Of a DNA stretch of 64,000 bases, positions 1 to 10,463 are shown one piece after another. The notes below the pieces were generated by a model, which saw only the letters and a program-made list of their open reading frames with translations, searched no databases and was not told the DNA's origin. The position numbers were made by a program, and so were the translations under genes. Source of the stretch: Megaleporinus macrocephalus (lineage: Eukaryota; Chordata; Actinopteri; Characiformes; Anostomidae); assembly GCA_021613375.1 (NCBI GenBank), contig CM038711.1, forward strand, positions 22,997,723 through 23,061,722, written 5' to 3'. Position 1 is the stretch's first letter; each line of letters starts with the position of its first letter.

Positions 1-150
1 TTCTTGTCAGAATTGACAGGACTGGTCTCCAGTCACCATGACAATATGTTGAGGTGTCCGACTATTAATAAGCACAAAGAAAGTGCTCTTTTGCATTAAA
101 ACGATTTGGAAATGTGAAGTGTCCCCAAACTTTTGCAGGACCGTGTACAT
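1..150. mobile_element. Terminal part of a Tc1/mariner-like element cut by the window edge
   Basis: The segment ending near 147 carries the string gtgtccccaaacttttgc, typical of the terminal inverted repeats of fish Tc1/mariner elements. A close variant, atgtccccaaacctttgac, occurs at about 11527, which supports a dispersed family. The rest of the element would lie to the left of the window. No transposase coding is visible. The family is recalled, not searched. Confidence 0.45.
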
Positions 151-1080
151 ACAGCTCATCTGCAGGAAGCTGCTGCGGAAATGTGTGAGCCTGAACCTTT
201 TCTCTCTCTTCTCACACGTCTTTATTAGACTGGCCTGTCGCTGGGTTGGAGGAACAAAAGCGAGTGTGTTGCGGATGTGTGTGGGCCTCGTTCCTGAAGG
301 CTGCTGCAGAGGCTGCAAGGCTGCGGCAGTGTGTCACACCAAACACACACATATACAAACAGCCACACACACACATACACGCGTGCACAAAGGCGGCACA
401 CAAACACTCTTGGGAACACACGGCCGTGTTTGCTGAGGGGTCTTTTCAACGAGCCCAAGATTCAACCTTCAGCAAACAAGAGAGACAGCCCAAGGCCACT
501 GTGGAGGAGAGAAAGAGAGAGAAAGAAAGAGAACACTCTCCTCCTCACATTTTCAAACAGCCTCTCCTTCTCCCTCTTCTTTATAAGGATTTTCTACCGT
601 TTTTCTACCGCACCCTAGCATTCGATCAGGGAAGCATCTAGAAATGTTTTCTACTCTGCTTTTCTATGTATTCAAAAAGAGTGAGAGGAAGCATAAAACT
701 AAATATACATAATAATAAATATGTTGTATTTTAATTTTGCCTGGACACATACACATACATTATATACATTGTACTGCATGTGGATATTATTACATGCAGC
801 TGCACAGCTTTATACTGTCTGAGTATTTTAAACTGAATGGACTAACAGAAATGGTCCAAATGACTAAAATCTCACTACAGTACTCTACATAAAAGTAAAG
901 AACGTGTTATTTAGCATGTCAGTTACTGTTTTGGAGGTTCATTGAGAAAGTTTTATTTGACCGCTAAGCCTTTTTAGGACAAAGAAGCCTTTTATAATTC
1001 AGTACAAGGATGCCGACACCACAGAAAACAGAATTGTCTGAATTTATACTCTTTATGTGTATGTGTCTTGTTTTCAAATA
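151..1080. other. Non-coding stretch with CA-rich and GA-rich tracts
   Basis: No gene seen. An interrupted (CA)n tract lies at about 338-383 and a GA-rich tract at about 507-533. The short open frames here show no domain, no splice pattern and no recognisable protein. The remainder is AT-rich unique-looking sequence. Confidence 0.6.
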
Positions 1081-1084
1081 CATT

Positions 1085-1760
1085 CTTTAAAAATAAAGCT
1101 ACTGAAAAAGGTTTCTTTGGTGCAATAGCATAAAAGAAACACCTTTAGTTCCACCCAAGCAAATCTGCATAATTACATGGGTAAGATGCAAACAAAGTGG
1201 TTTGATGTGAAAGAGAAACTGAGAAACACACCCCTTGTAAACAAAATTAAAAGAAATTCTAGAAATTAATCAATTTTGGTGAATTAGCTTCATCTCACAC
1301 TCAATCTACAACTTTTAATTGAAGTCAATTGTGCCATAATTAATGATAAGCCTGCATTTAATGCTTCGTACAACCTCTGCTCGCCAATGAAACAGCACCT
1401 AGTCTTCTCTTGTAACATCTTCGAAAATTGGAGAATACAGAGCAGGGAATTTGAGGCCATTCCTTTTTACAGAATCTCTCCAGATCATCCAGGGTCTCCA
1501 GAGTCCTGGGTCCTCCCTTGTGCACTCTCCTTTTCAGCTCACTCAGTTGTAGCTTTTCTATGGGGTGTGGATGAGGGAGACAGAGACAGATCTGTCAAAA
1601 TGAATGTTTGGAGAAAAAACAGCCCCACAAAACAGAACCTCTACCATAACTTAATGGACATCAGGTTCCTTTCAGGGTAGTCATTCTTCGTTTTGTTTCA
1701 TCTGAGCTCAGAACGGGATTCCAGGGGTGCCAATAATTCAATAATAATTTAATGCTGGTA
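1085..1760 (-). mobile_element. Decayed Tc1-like DNA transposon relic
   Basis: Around 1455-1560 the + strand reads like the antisense of a Tc1-type transposase gene (agaatctctccagatc, then tctatggggt), a pattern frequent in fish and frog repeats. Near 1723-1737 it has the end-like string ccaggggtgccaataatt. The coding potential is destroyed by substitutions and deletions. A short piece at 1109-1151 (ttggtgcaatagcataaaag) reappears in similar form at 56290-56325, so at least that part is a dispersed repeat. Boundaries are approximate and the assignment rests on recalled motifs. Confidence 0.4.
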
Positions 1761-1807
1761 ACATTTTCCTATAAATACATTTGCTAGCCTCTTGTTAGAA
1801 TTTTCCC

Positions 1808-1885
1808 ATTCACCTTAAATGGCACTGTGGTTACTTCCGGGCTCCTGAGACATTGCAATAACTGCTGCACCATTTAAGGTGGAAT
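1808..1885. repeat. Short palindromic repeat, MITE-like (copy 1)
   Basis: caccttaaatggcac at 1811-1825 is echoed in inverted form by gcaccatttaaggtg at 1867-1881, giving a small hairpin. The reverse complement also resembles 22511-22582 (ccttaaatggtgc, gcagtta). Two copies in opposite orientation suggest a short dispersed inverted-repeat family. Confidence 0.5.
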
Positions 1886-3109
1886 AAGACGCTGGTGAAT
1901 AGGAAGGTGAATGCAAGCAACAGAATGGAAAAGTGCTGTGGTGGGAAATGTCTTGCAGCCACTATGATAGCACCTCCTAATTTAAGCTGTAAGAACATGA
2001 AAGACACTCCCTATACCCAGCCTGTGGTTTACAGACTGCTGTAGCAACATTGCAACTCTACATGGCAGTTTCCACCGTAAGAGGACCAGCTGCTACACTC
2101 CAAAAAGTCATTCTGGTGGCCTTTAGCCAAAACTTAAAGGGCTGTGTGACTTAGTTTGCGCTCGCTAGCTAGATAGTTAGTCAGCCAACCATATCGCCAT
2201 CTCCTTACCACACACCGACATACAAGTGTAGAGACTGTATTGACTAATAACCAAGGAATCCTTTTTGTTTAGTATACCCTGTTGTGTAACAGTTAGGTTA
2301 GTGTTTGTGTAGCAAAAGGAGGCAACAACCACATTCATAGACATTAATGATTTGGGAAGATAGATTCTGTGGTTGTGTTCTACATATAACACAATGCATT
2401 GGGTTTGCAAACTGTGTTGTTAAAACATTATAGACTGCGTCACTACCATGGTCGGCAGCCTCTGCCATGTCCTCATCAGAACTATTTATGTTCCTTTAAT
2501 ACATCAGGAAAACACTAAATGCAAGGAAAATCAGAATCTTCTGAAATTATCAGTTTTTATTGCTAATGCTGCATTGTCAACTAAAAAAGAGTATTTTGAA
2601 CATCTTGGTCAGCATTTGAAAAAAATAGAAACTGTTAGCTATTTATATTAGACTAGTTGTTTAGTTGTATTTTACTGTTCAAATAATGTCAACAAGATTT
2701 CAGTTTCTAAATCAATGTTTTTTTTTTTTACCTGCAGATAAATTAAGAATTCAAGAGGCAAACAACAGAATGTTAGTGTGTTAAGTTTTTAGGTTTATTA
2801 CAGCAACTGAGACTGTGTTAAACAATTGTTCATAGAATTGGTTTCAGAATTTAGTCAAAATATTTGATGTATTGGGGGATCTTTTTTTTTCCAATTTTTG
2901 ATAAATCATAATCTGAATTTTATTTCTTCTTGTAATGTTAACATTTTCTTTGCATACTTACTTGAACTGATACATTTGATCTGTTTACTGTACTTTAATA
3001 TTGGGAGTTTGTGAATGGTTGTACAGATAGATTTAATAGTATGTAGTTATGGACTGACATGATCAAAAACAAATGATGCCTTTATTTTGCTGACACCTAA
3101 CTCTATTAT
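1886..3109. other. No gene recognised
   Basis: AT-rich sequence with poly-T runs near 2719 and 2882. No domain-bearing open frame, microsatellite or clear repeat was recognised. Small open frames (for example 2448-2651) have AT-driven composition and no supporting features. Confidence 0.5.
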
Positions 3110-3130
3110 TTGTTCTACAAAGATGTGCAG

Positions 3131-3260
3131 GGGTTTGAGGCAGATCTTGCAAAGGGAGTGATGAAGATTGCCATCATCGGTGGGTCTGCTACCATTGTAG
3201 TTGAAGGAACCAACTTCCTGGAGGGAATTGATGTTGCCAGATCAGCTTTTTTAGCTGGGG
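3131..3260 (+). other. Exon-like open stretch, gene unidentified
   Basis: A 130-bp stretch is bounded by a plausible splice acceptor (tgtgcag ending 3130) and a plausible donor (gtaata from 3261). It is open in one frame: GFEADLAKGVMKIAIIGG, then about 25 more residues with VVEGTNFLEGIDVARSAF near the end. The flanks are AT-rich and stop-rich, while this piece has balanced amino acid use, which is unusual for the window. Start phase would be 0 and end phase 1. I do not recognise the protein family, and no partner exon is visible nearby. It could be a real exon of a gene with large introns, a pseudo-exon, or chance. No function is proposed. Confidence 0.35.
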
Positions 3261-3940
3261 GTAATATATGCGCTAAACCTCAGTTATCCAAAGCAGTTAA
3301 ATTAAAATGTATTTTTTAGTGCCTGTAAGACATGGTCACCCCATGAATGTTTTCATTTTTATCATAGTGAACTGCATTTAGGTGAAATAAAGTTTATTTT
3401 ACACTAGCCAACACTAGCATTTTCATGTTAAAGTGATTTCATTTAATTACAAATATGAAACAAACTTCCAGATTGAGAAATAAAGGTTAAAAGCCTGCTT
3501 TTTCTGTGCATTGATGTTTTAAGAGCTCTAACATGATCACATACTGTTGAATATCCGTTGATGGTGACATTCATGTTGTATAAAAATGCTTTGTACTATG
3601 TCTGATAGTAACTCACCATACTTAAAATACTTTGTTGGATCAATGTAATTTTATCAGAAGTTGACACTCAAGAAGACTGTCGCAAAACATTGTGTTGATT
3701 TTTTTTGTTGACCCAGTGCTTTATTTTTGTGAGTGTATGTAGATCCAAAGCGTTCTATGTAGAACAGTAATACAAAGATTTCTAGTTAGAGGTAATTATA
3801 TATTTATACATTACATACATAGTTTTGTATCTAATATAACTTTTACTTTTTGTATATTGTTAGAATTTATAAAACGTACACATTAAGTTTTTAAATAATA
3901 ATGTAACAGTTCTTCCTAGAACCTTTACACTGCTTCAGTT
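3261..3940. other. No gene recognised
   Basis: AT-rich sequence downstream of the exon-like stretch. No domain, RNA gene or microsatellite is visible. A vertebrate-type polyadenylation hexamer (aataaa) occurs near 3387, but nothing ties it to a transcript. Confidence 0.5.
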
Positions 3941-3941
3941 A

Positions 3942-4057
3942 ACACATCCTCTACAGAGAACACACTGTGCAATTAAAAGGTTCTATTTTATTAACATTAA
4001 ATGTATGAAATTCTGCAAAAATGCCATATTAAAGTGCTTTCTCTGTAGAGGATGTGT
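3942..4057. repeat. Perfect 19-bp inverted repeat, 116-bp MITE-like hairpin
   Basis: acacatcctctacagagaa at 3942-3960 is matched exactly by its reverse complement at 4039-4057, leaving a loop of 78 bases. A perfect arm match in otherwise AT-rich sequence suggests a small foldback element or MITE. No target-site duplication was obvious. Confidence 0.65.
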
Positions 4058-4228
4058 ACACATACACTTGGGAACTCAACAAAATATGTAATATCACTGA
4101 CTGTGTTCAAATATTTAGCCTACAATGTATTTTACAGACATTATGACGCTCTGGTTTCTGTCACCACCATTATAAAAAAAAGCTGCCTCCGTAAATTTCT
4201 CCACTGTGCTCTATTTCACTCCTCGTGA

Positions 4229-4545
4229 GGCCAGGTTTTAAATCACAGGCCGAATGGGTACATACAAGACCAAGTAGGGCGGATTAAGTTGCAAATGTGT
4301 GTTACACCATGCAGTAGGTACATCAGTAAGGGTGAGAAGAAAGATAACCTTGAAAATGGTCTTCTACATGATGTCATTTGCTCTTTTTTTTGGTCCAGAT
4401 ATATAGGCAACTATAAAGAAACCTGTGTTTGCTCTGCAGGAGACCAGATTTTAAATCACAGGCTGAGTGTGCATGCATAACACCAAGAAGCGGACTGATC
4501 GATGCGTGTGTGGGTTTACACCAGGCATCAGATTGATCAGTGCAA
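4229..4545. repeat. Diverged local tandem duplication (offset about 214 bp)
   Basis: 4231-4320 and 4444-4540 share ccag-ttttaaatcacaggc, then a caag-ag-gcgga block, and then tttacaccaggca-type sequence in the same order with many substitutions. The spacer holds ordinary AT-rich sequence. This looks like an old tandem duplication. The open frames across it are not supported as genes. Confidence 0.55.
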
Positions 4546-4567
4546 GCTGTCTTAGAGTCGGGCCGAA

Positions 4568-4572
4568 GAGAA

Positions 4573-4608
<36 letters not shown>

Positions 4609-4610
4609 GG
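4568..4610. repeat. (GA)n microsatellite
   Basis: Near-pure GA dinucleotide tract with two AAAG interruptions, ending in a G-run. Confidence 0.9.
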
Positions 4611-4659
4611 GGGCATGGGGACTCAACATGGCTGTGATGTTCAAACTTAAAACAAGCGG

Positions 4660-5215
4660 AAAGCATTGAGCACCACACGCTCCATCCCTCTGCTCTCTCC
4701 TCTCACATCAGAGAGCCGCTCTCCTCCGGAGTTCCTGCTCTGTGCGTGTGCTCCGCTGCCTCCTTCTCCAATCTCCACTCTCAGCTTGAACCCACTGCTG
4801 CCATGGACACATCACACACACCCCCTCACACACACACACACATCCCTCCGCCCCCCTCTCAGCCCAGGATCGAATCCTCCTCTTCCTTCCCTCCTCTGTC
4901 CCAGCTATACCTTCTCACACTGGGACATGCTCCACGAAGGCCCACTGAGGAGGGGGGGAGCAGATGAGAAAAACAAAACCCCCTTTGGACAAAATAAGAC
5001 ATCAGAAGTGGAGACAGAGAGAGGGAGACTGTGTGTGTGTGTGTGAAATCTTCCAGCAGATGTTCTCTTCCTGCTCCAGCCAGGGTCCCCTCACCATTCA
5101 CCAGAAGTCAGGCAGGTGTAATTCCCTCCTCATCAAAGAGAAGCTAGAGGAGTCCTGGCCTGCGCTGATCTTACAGTGTCCAGCTCAGTTCAGTTTTCAG
5201 CTCATATTCAACTGA
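4660..5215. other. GC-richer non-coding segment with CA and CT tracts
   Basis: More GC-rich than its surroundings, with CT-rich sequence at about 4683-4735, a CA tract at about 4811-4843 and a GT tract at about 5030-5044. Open frames occur on both strands, but their composition simply follows the low-complexity tracts. It could be regulatory or a 5' untranslated exon, but I see no proof. Confidence 0.35.
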
Positions 5216-5271
5216 ATAGAATAACTATTCAAAAGTTAGAGATATATAATGTTTAGTCTAATAGTGGAGCT

Positions 5272-6170
5272 TAGGGCTGGGCGATAAAACGATAATGATA
5301 ATTATTGTGAAATAACATTTCCTCAATAGAACTATAAGATAGAAAGAGTCGATAGAAAGTCAATAGAATAAAACTATAGAAAATAACAACAGAAGACGTG
5401 ACATGAGCGACACCATTTCCAAAATGTTGGCAGAGAGCCATTTGAGAACCAGCTACATGTGTTTTGAAGCTCCCATGTATCGAGAACAGCCTTAGGAATC
5501 TACACTGGACGATTAAGAATCCATTAGCAATGTGTTTTTTAAGTGACTACTTCTGATAAAACATGTTACATGTGTTAAAAACCTTAAAACAATATGCTAA
5601 GATAAAAAAACAGGTAAACAAGTAAACAGGTGCTGTCTTGCTGCTGTGGTAACAAAGCGCTACAGAATGTTTGTGCTTCAAGTGCTTGTGCATTGCAGTT
5701 ATACTGTTATGATCAGCCATCCCCACTGTGCAGAGCTGACAGAGCACAACACTGTTGTGTTTCTATGTGAAATACCCCCACAGCTTTAGATGCAGGTGAG
5801 CGATTGTTTGTAGCTGCAGCTTGTGCTCCGCATAAATCCATGCTTTTAGTAGGCGCGGCCACCTTTGCAACGCATCGACGCATGTTATGCTAATCGATGT
5901 AATTTGATAATTTACTTTTATTAATTTGGGGTTGACCAAAGATAAATATATTTATTGCATCTTATGATATTATTATTTTATATATATTATCTTATGATAG
6001 AAAATAATACACTTTAACAAAAATTTGAAACAAAAATTTGAAATTGTGATATCTTTACTTCTTACTTAAAGTAAAAGGGCAATAGTGATTTGATTTATTT
6101 CGTGATTTATAGCAATAACAACTGATATGAAAAAAAATATTGTGAGAAAATCCCATATTGTCCAGCCCTA
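5272..6170. mobile_element. hAT-like non-autonomous DNA transposon (about 0.9 kb)
   Basis: The ends form imperfect terminal inverted repeats: tagggctgggcgataaaa at the left and the inverse of tagggctggacaatatggg at the right, ending at 6170. TAGGGCTG-type ends are typical of hAT elements in fish. The candidate 8-bp flanks gtggagct and atggaaca match at 5 of 8 positions, so the target duplication is only weakly preserved. The interior has no transposase frame. Family name is inferred. Confidence 0.65.
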
Positions 6171-6171
6171 A

Positions 6172-7245
6172 TGGAACAATATGATTACACAGATTTAGAA
6201 TAATTAGTAGGTTGCTAGAAGGCTGTAAAACAAAATTACACAATGTTAGATGCCTCCAGAATGATGAACAGAGCAGTATCTGATATTACAGGGGCTTGAG
6301 AAAGCTGCTTAATGTAACAAAGAAACGAGCAGGCAGGATGCAAAAGCAAGCAATCCATGATGAAAAAAAATCCACAAGAGCATTGAAAAAAAGAACTAGA
6401 CTAAGAGAGAACACGAAACATCAAGATAATTAAACTGAAAGAAATTACAGGACTTTGCAGAATGAAGAAAGTAAACATCAAACAGAAAGATGGAAAACAA
6501 AACTGGCAAGTGACTATAAGACAACAACATGAGGTATATATACAGAGACAAACGTGGCAAGGAACACCTGAGCACAATTAGAGGAGAGCATAACTGACAA
6601 GACATAGGTGAGGAACAAGAGAAAAGGGCAGAGCAATATAGTGAACAAAACAAACAGCAAGAACTGAGAATGGGCAACAGAGAAGAACAGAAACACAAGG
6701 CCAAGGCTGGGAAAATGTTATGTTTAACAAATGAAACTAATATCCAGATATTATAATATCCATATTTATGATAGTAATATTGTGACATTATCAGGAAATA
6801 GGTTTGACAAGAAAGAAACAGAAATACTCTGTATTGGCTTGTGAGCACAGCCTAACAAATTTTGCAGTCGTGTTGCTGAACTCCTTTGCCCACCATCTGC
6901 TCTTCACTGGACAATGGCTGGCTAGCTCCAGGCCCACAAAGGTGTACCATTGCCCAGGCCCTGTGGCACCTTTGCTGTCACTGTTTACTTAATGCTATTT
7001 TCTTTTGTCATCTTCTTCATCTTGTTTCATCTTCTTCATAGTTATTTATGTTTATGTTGCCCTCTCTCATCTGGCTTGGTCTGCCTATCCCACTTCTGAC
7101 ACCAATGTGACATCAGAAAGGAAAAGCCTTGACCAGGAAATACCTTGCAAGGACAGTGCACTGTATACTGGTTATGCGGCTTGTAGAGGTAAAACTTTGT
7201 GGGATTAATTCACAGTCTTCTGCTGATTATAAACATTGCACCACA
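6172..7245. other. No gene recognised
   Basis: Purine-rich on the + strand around 6300-6720 and AT-rich elsewhere. The 150-codon minus-strand frame at 6396-6848 is rich in Cys, Leu and Ser, consistent with reading a purine-rich strand backwards, and has no recognised domain. Confidence 0.5.
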
Positions 7246-7247
7246 CA

Positions 7248-8000
7248 AAGTCACTGCACTGTACAAAAAATGCAAAATAGTTTGCAAAATAGTGTATCAA
7301 ACATAAACAAAAACACAATTCAATGATTTTTAACTCATGTAAACCTTATGTTTAATTGAAAATGGTACAACATATCAAATGTTAAGTAATATTATTGTCT
7401 TTTGAAAAATATATGCTCATTTTGAAACAACACATTTAAACAAAAGACTAATAAAGTTGTGTAGTGTTAATCTCAAAACTAATTAGGTTAAATAAAAGCA
7501 ATACAGCAACATGACTAAGTATAAAATGAAACGTTTCAGAGGTAAATGTAGGGATGGGTTCTCTGTGAAAGAACAATTGGTGCAATTCAAGAATAAGGGT
7601 TCTCAGTGTAAAATGGCAAAAAACACAAATAGTTCATGATCTATGGCACATAATATCATTACAAAACTCTGAGAATCTGTAAAATCTGTAAAATCTCTGT
7701 ATGTGGGGAACAAGGTTGAAATAATGAATAATGGATGGCTGTGATCTTCAGGCTTTCAGGCAGCACTGCTTTAAAAACAGAGTAGAAAAACATTTAATTT
7801 TAAAAACTACAGCAACTGGTCTGCTCAATTCCCAGACACTTACAGGGTGCCGTTAAAAGAGGACCTGATGTGACACAGTGGTAAAAATATACCTTTTTGA
7901 CACGTGTTACTGGCATTAAATTTATTTTTTTTCCCCAAAAGAACAATCAATTAAACTGTTTTAAATTTAATATGTTATAATTTTACTATTTTTAATCCAA
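7248..8000 (+). mobile_element. Internally deleted Tc1-like transposon relic
   Basis: Several blocks appear in the order expected for a common fish Tc1-like family: a subterminal caaaaacacaattcaatgat block (7306-7325), gcaacatgactaagtataaaa (7506-7526), a cataatatcatt / gagaatctg / atctctgta block (7650-7700), gtgatcttcaggctttcagg (7741-7760), and the end of the transposase frame near 7860-7885 (gacctgatgtgacacagtgg). The middle of the transposase gene is missing and the frame is broken. The order and spacing are seen; the family is recalled. Confidence 0.6.
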
Positions 8001-8096
8001 TGTAGGGTTTAAACGTTGTGCACATACACATGTGAGCTGTATTGTTTTATTAATGAAAGTTTATTTAATGTTTTTCTCACTCATGCGAAAGTCTAT

Positions 8097-8688
8097 GGGT
8101 GCGTCTGAAATCACCTACTTGCCTACTACTCAGTAGGCGAGCGCAGCTAGTATGCCCAAATACTCAGTAGTCACTGAGTAATACGCAAACATTACCCAGA
8201 TGACCTAGTGAATCTGGAGCCATTTTTATGTAAACGACCCCAGCACACTGTGCTATCCCATGATTCAACTCGAATTCAAAGCGGAGTGTTAAAAACAAAG
8301 CAGTACGTCGACTGTGTGTATGTAGCTACTGCTAGTGAACTGCCGCTACAGAAGTTAGAGCTACTTCTGAGGTAAAAAATGATTAAATTCCTCCCAATTC
8401 ATCTTCTCTGAGCTACAGCTAGACACAGTCTGAGTACATACTCAGACAAAAATACAGGCCAGTGACATAAAAAGTATCTAAATCTCTCAGTAAATGGGCC
8501 TTTTAAATGAATGGCAGGACTTTTACAGTGGTGGTCTGACATCTTGCATCACAGTACGTTGGTAAGGTGGCGGATGTAGTACACCCGAGATACTAAAAAC
8601 CTGTGTACTGAAACAGCTACTACTCAAGCAATACATACTGGCTCCAATCTACGACCTAGTGACTTAGTAGGCGATTTCGTACACACCT
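8097..8688. mobile_element. 0.6-kb TIR element of a fish DNA transposon family
   Basis: The left end gggtgcgtctgaaatc is matched in inverted orientation by gatttcgtacacacct at the right (12 of 16 positions pair), and both ends continue into a CCTACT/AGTAGG motif. Interior copies of ctcagtag-type sequence add further symmetry. No transposase is encoded, so it would depend on an element elsewhere. Superfamily is uncertain (hAT or Harbinger-like). Target duplication was not clear. Confidence 0.6.
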
Positions 8689-8689
8689 A

Positions 8690-9505
8690 GAGATTATGTT
8701 GAATTAATCCTCGCTCCTCCATCTAACAAATTTCACTTGAGCCAATGCAGTAATGAACCAACTCTTAAGATGACCTTAAGGATCCCGTCAAGGGAAAAGG
8801 GCATGGCTAAGCTGACAAGGACATGTTAAAAACAATATTTAAAGGAGGGCCAAGGTAGAATCCATCCTCCTCTGTCCAACACCAGACAGCTTCTTCCCTC
8901 TACTCAGAGGACAGTGAACGTGGATGCCAAAGACGGGCAAGCTGCCAAGTCTGGCTTCAGCAGTCAGACCATCTATCAAGTTTATTTCAGTCCCTGTGGA
9001 GAGGGCCGAAGGAGGCTTGGGGTCATTTGGGTATGTGGTTAAAAAGGGGCTTGGGCTGTTATTTTAGCACTTGTACATGAGTGGATTTATAGAATTCAGG
9101 AAGATGAATAATGAAGAATACGGAGAAGCGTGAACATTAGAATGGTAAATTTATACTGTTTGAGAATAAAGGCCTATGAGCAGAGATATCCTCTACAGGC
9201 ATGGCAGGAGGCAGACTGGAGGTGGTGTGTTCTGCTTTGATAAATGTCCGACTCAAGCTTTTTTCTGTTGTGCGTGTGCAGGGATGTATGCGCGTGTGCC
9301 TTTGCTACAGAAATTACCTCCCACCCAGACTTGCCAATCACATGCCAGCGTTTATGCAGATTCCGCTCAGTAAAACATGCAGCATCCAGAATTCCTCTCT
9401 GTCGAAAAGTGACGACCTCGTCTCTCCCAGAACATTCACAAGCGGTTCTCCCTCTCTCTGAGCTTTTTTCCGGCAATTCTAATGCCTGCCTGATACGGCC
9501 TGCTG

Positions 9506-9508
<3 letters not shown>
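8690..9508. other. No gene recognised
   Basis: Mixed sequence, moderately GC-rich around 8800-9050 and 9190-9500. Short frames on both strands lack domains. Possible unique regulatory DNA, but unsupported. Confidence 0.45.

Positions 9509-9592
<84 letters not shown>
9509..9592. repeat. (AG)n microsatellite, about 42 uninterrupted units
   Basis: Uninterrupted AG dinucleotide run of 84 bases. Pure, long runs of this kind are usually highly polymorphic in length. Confidence 0.97.
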
Positions 9593-9594
<2 letters not shown>

Positions 9595-9935
9595 GAGAGT
9601 AGATATTAAAAAACCCACACCAATCCGTTTACTGCACGAAAGCAGAAATTAAAATTCTGCCTCCCCTTAAAACGCCAAGCCAGAGGACTGACCTGGACGC
9701 CTAATAGCACAACTCAAAGGCAAAAAAGGTTACTGCTCTGTTTCATGCTCTGACACAAGCTGGGTGAGGTGCAGAGGTGACCTGCCTTCATTCTGTAACT
9801 GCAGAGATGGAAGCCAAGCCTGAATGTGCAGAAGTGTGCTGCACAGTGACCTCTGGATAAAGCATTCAGGAAAACTGGACTGCCAGTGGGGCTCCAGGAG
9901 AGCCAGGCTGACAGGAACTGAAAGAAAAACCTGCC

Positions 9936-10463
9936 TTAAAGGGCCCATGTCCCACATTGCCCTATGCTGTTTTCTCCATTTACCTAAAGGAGCCATTTGT
10001 AAGATTACACTGCCTGGCTTACAAGTTACAAACAGGGGACACAATATCACCAGGAAGTTGTGGTGTCCATTCTATCATAGGAAACAAATGCAGTCACTCC
10101 TTATCAATGTTAGCATTAACAGCTGTTTACTTGCTAGTCTAGAAGAAATGCTATGATTTTATGATCAATGTTATGATCAAACTTTACTCTCTCGCCTTCT
10201 CCTTCTGATTGGTCAACCACCAGAGCGGTTGAAAATTGTAGCAACATCCTACCACAAGCCCCGCCCCCACAGGTGGCCAATAAGTATTGTGTTACGAGAT
10301 GACTTCAACTTGTGACTGAAAAAAGTGCTGGAATTCCAACGTTTCTGTCGGGGAGAGTTTCCCTACTTTGGGCTTTATTACTTTAAAGACCCTTTACATG
10401 CCTATAAACAACACAGCACACTAAAGGGAAAAAAAAAATCTGAAAAGCATATGACTCCTTTAA
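9936..10463. mobile_element. TTAA-flanked MITE, piggyBac-like
   Basis: The left end is TTAA then agggcccatgtc. The right end, read inverted, is TTAA then aggagtcatatgc. TTAA sits exactly outside both ends (9936-9939 and 10460-10463), the target site used by piggyBac transposases. The 520-bp interior has no transposase frame, so this would be non-autonomous. The assignment is inferred from the TTAA and the short similar ends. Confidence 0.5.

Noticed and set aside
4866..4880. tRNA B-box-like motif (ggatcgaatcc)
   Set aside because: No A box, acceptor stem or cloverleaf could be formed around it.
6396..6848. 150-codon minus-strand frame rich in Cys, Leu and Ser as a membrane protein
   Set aside because: Composition follows the purine-rich + strand; no motifs, and overlapping frames are equally open.
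9174..9476. Overlapping frames on both strands at 9.2-9.6 kb as coding exons
   Set aside because: No domain, no splice pattern, and the frames run into the (AG)n microsatellite.
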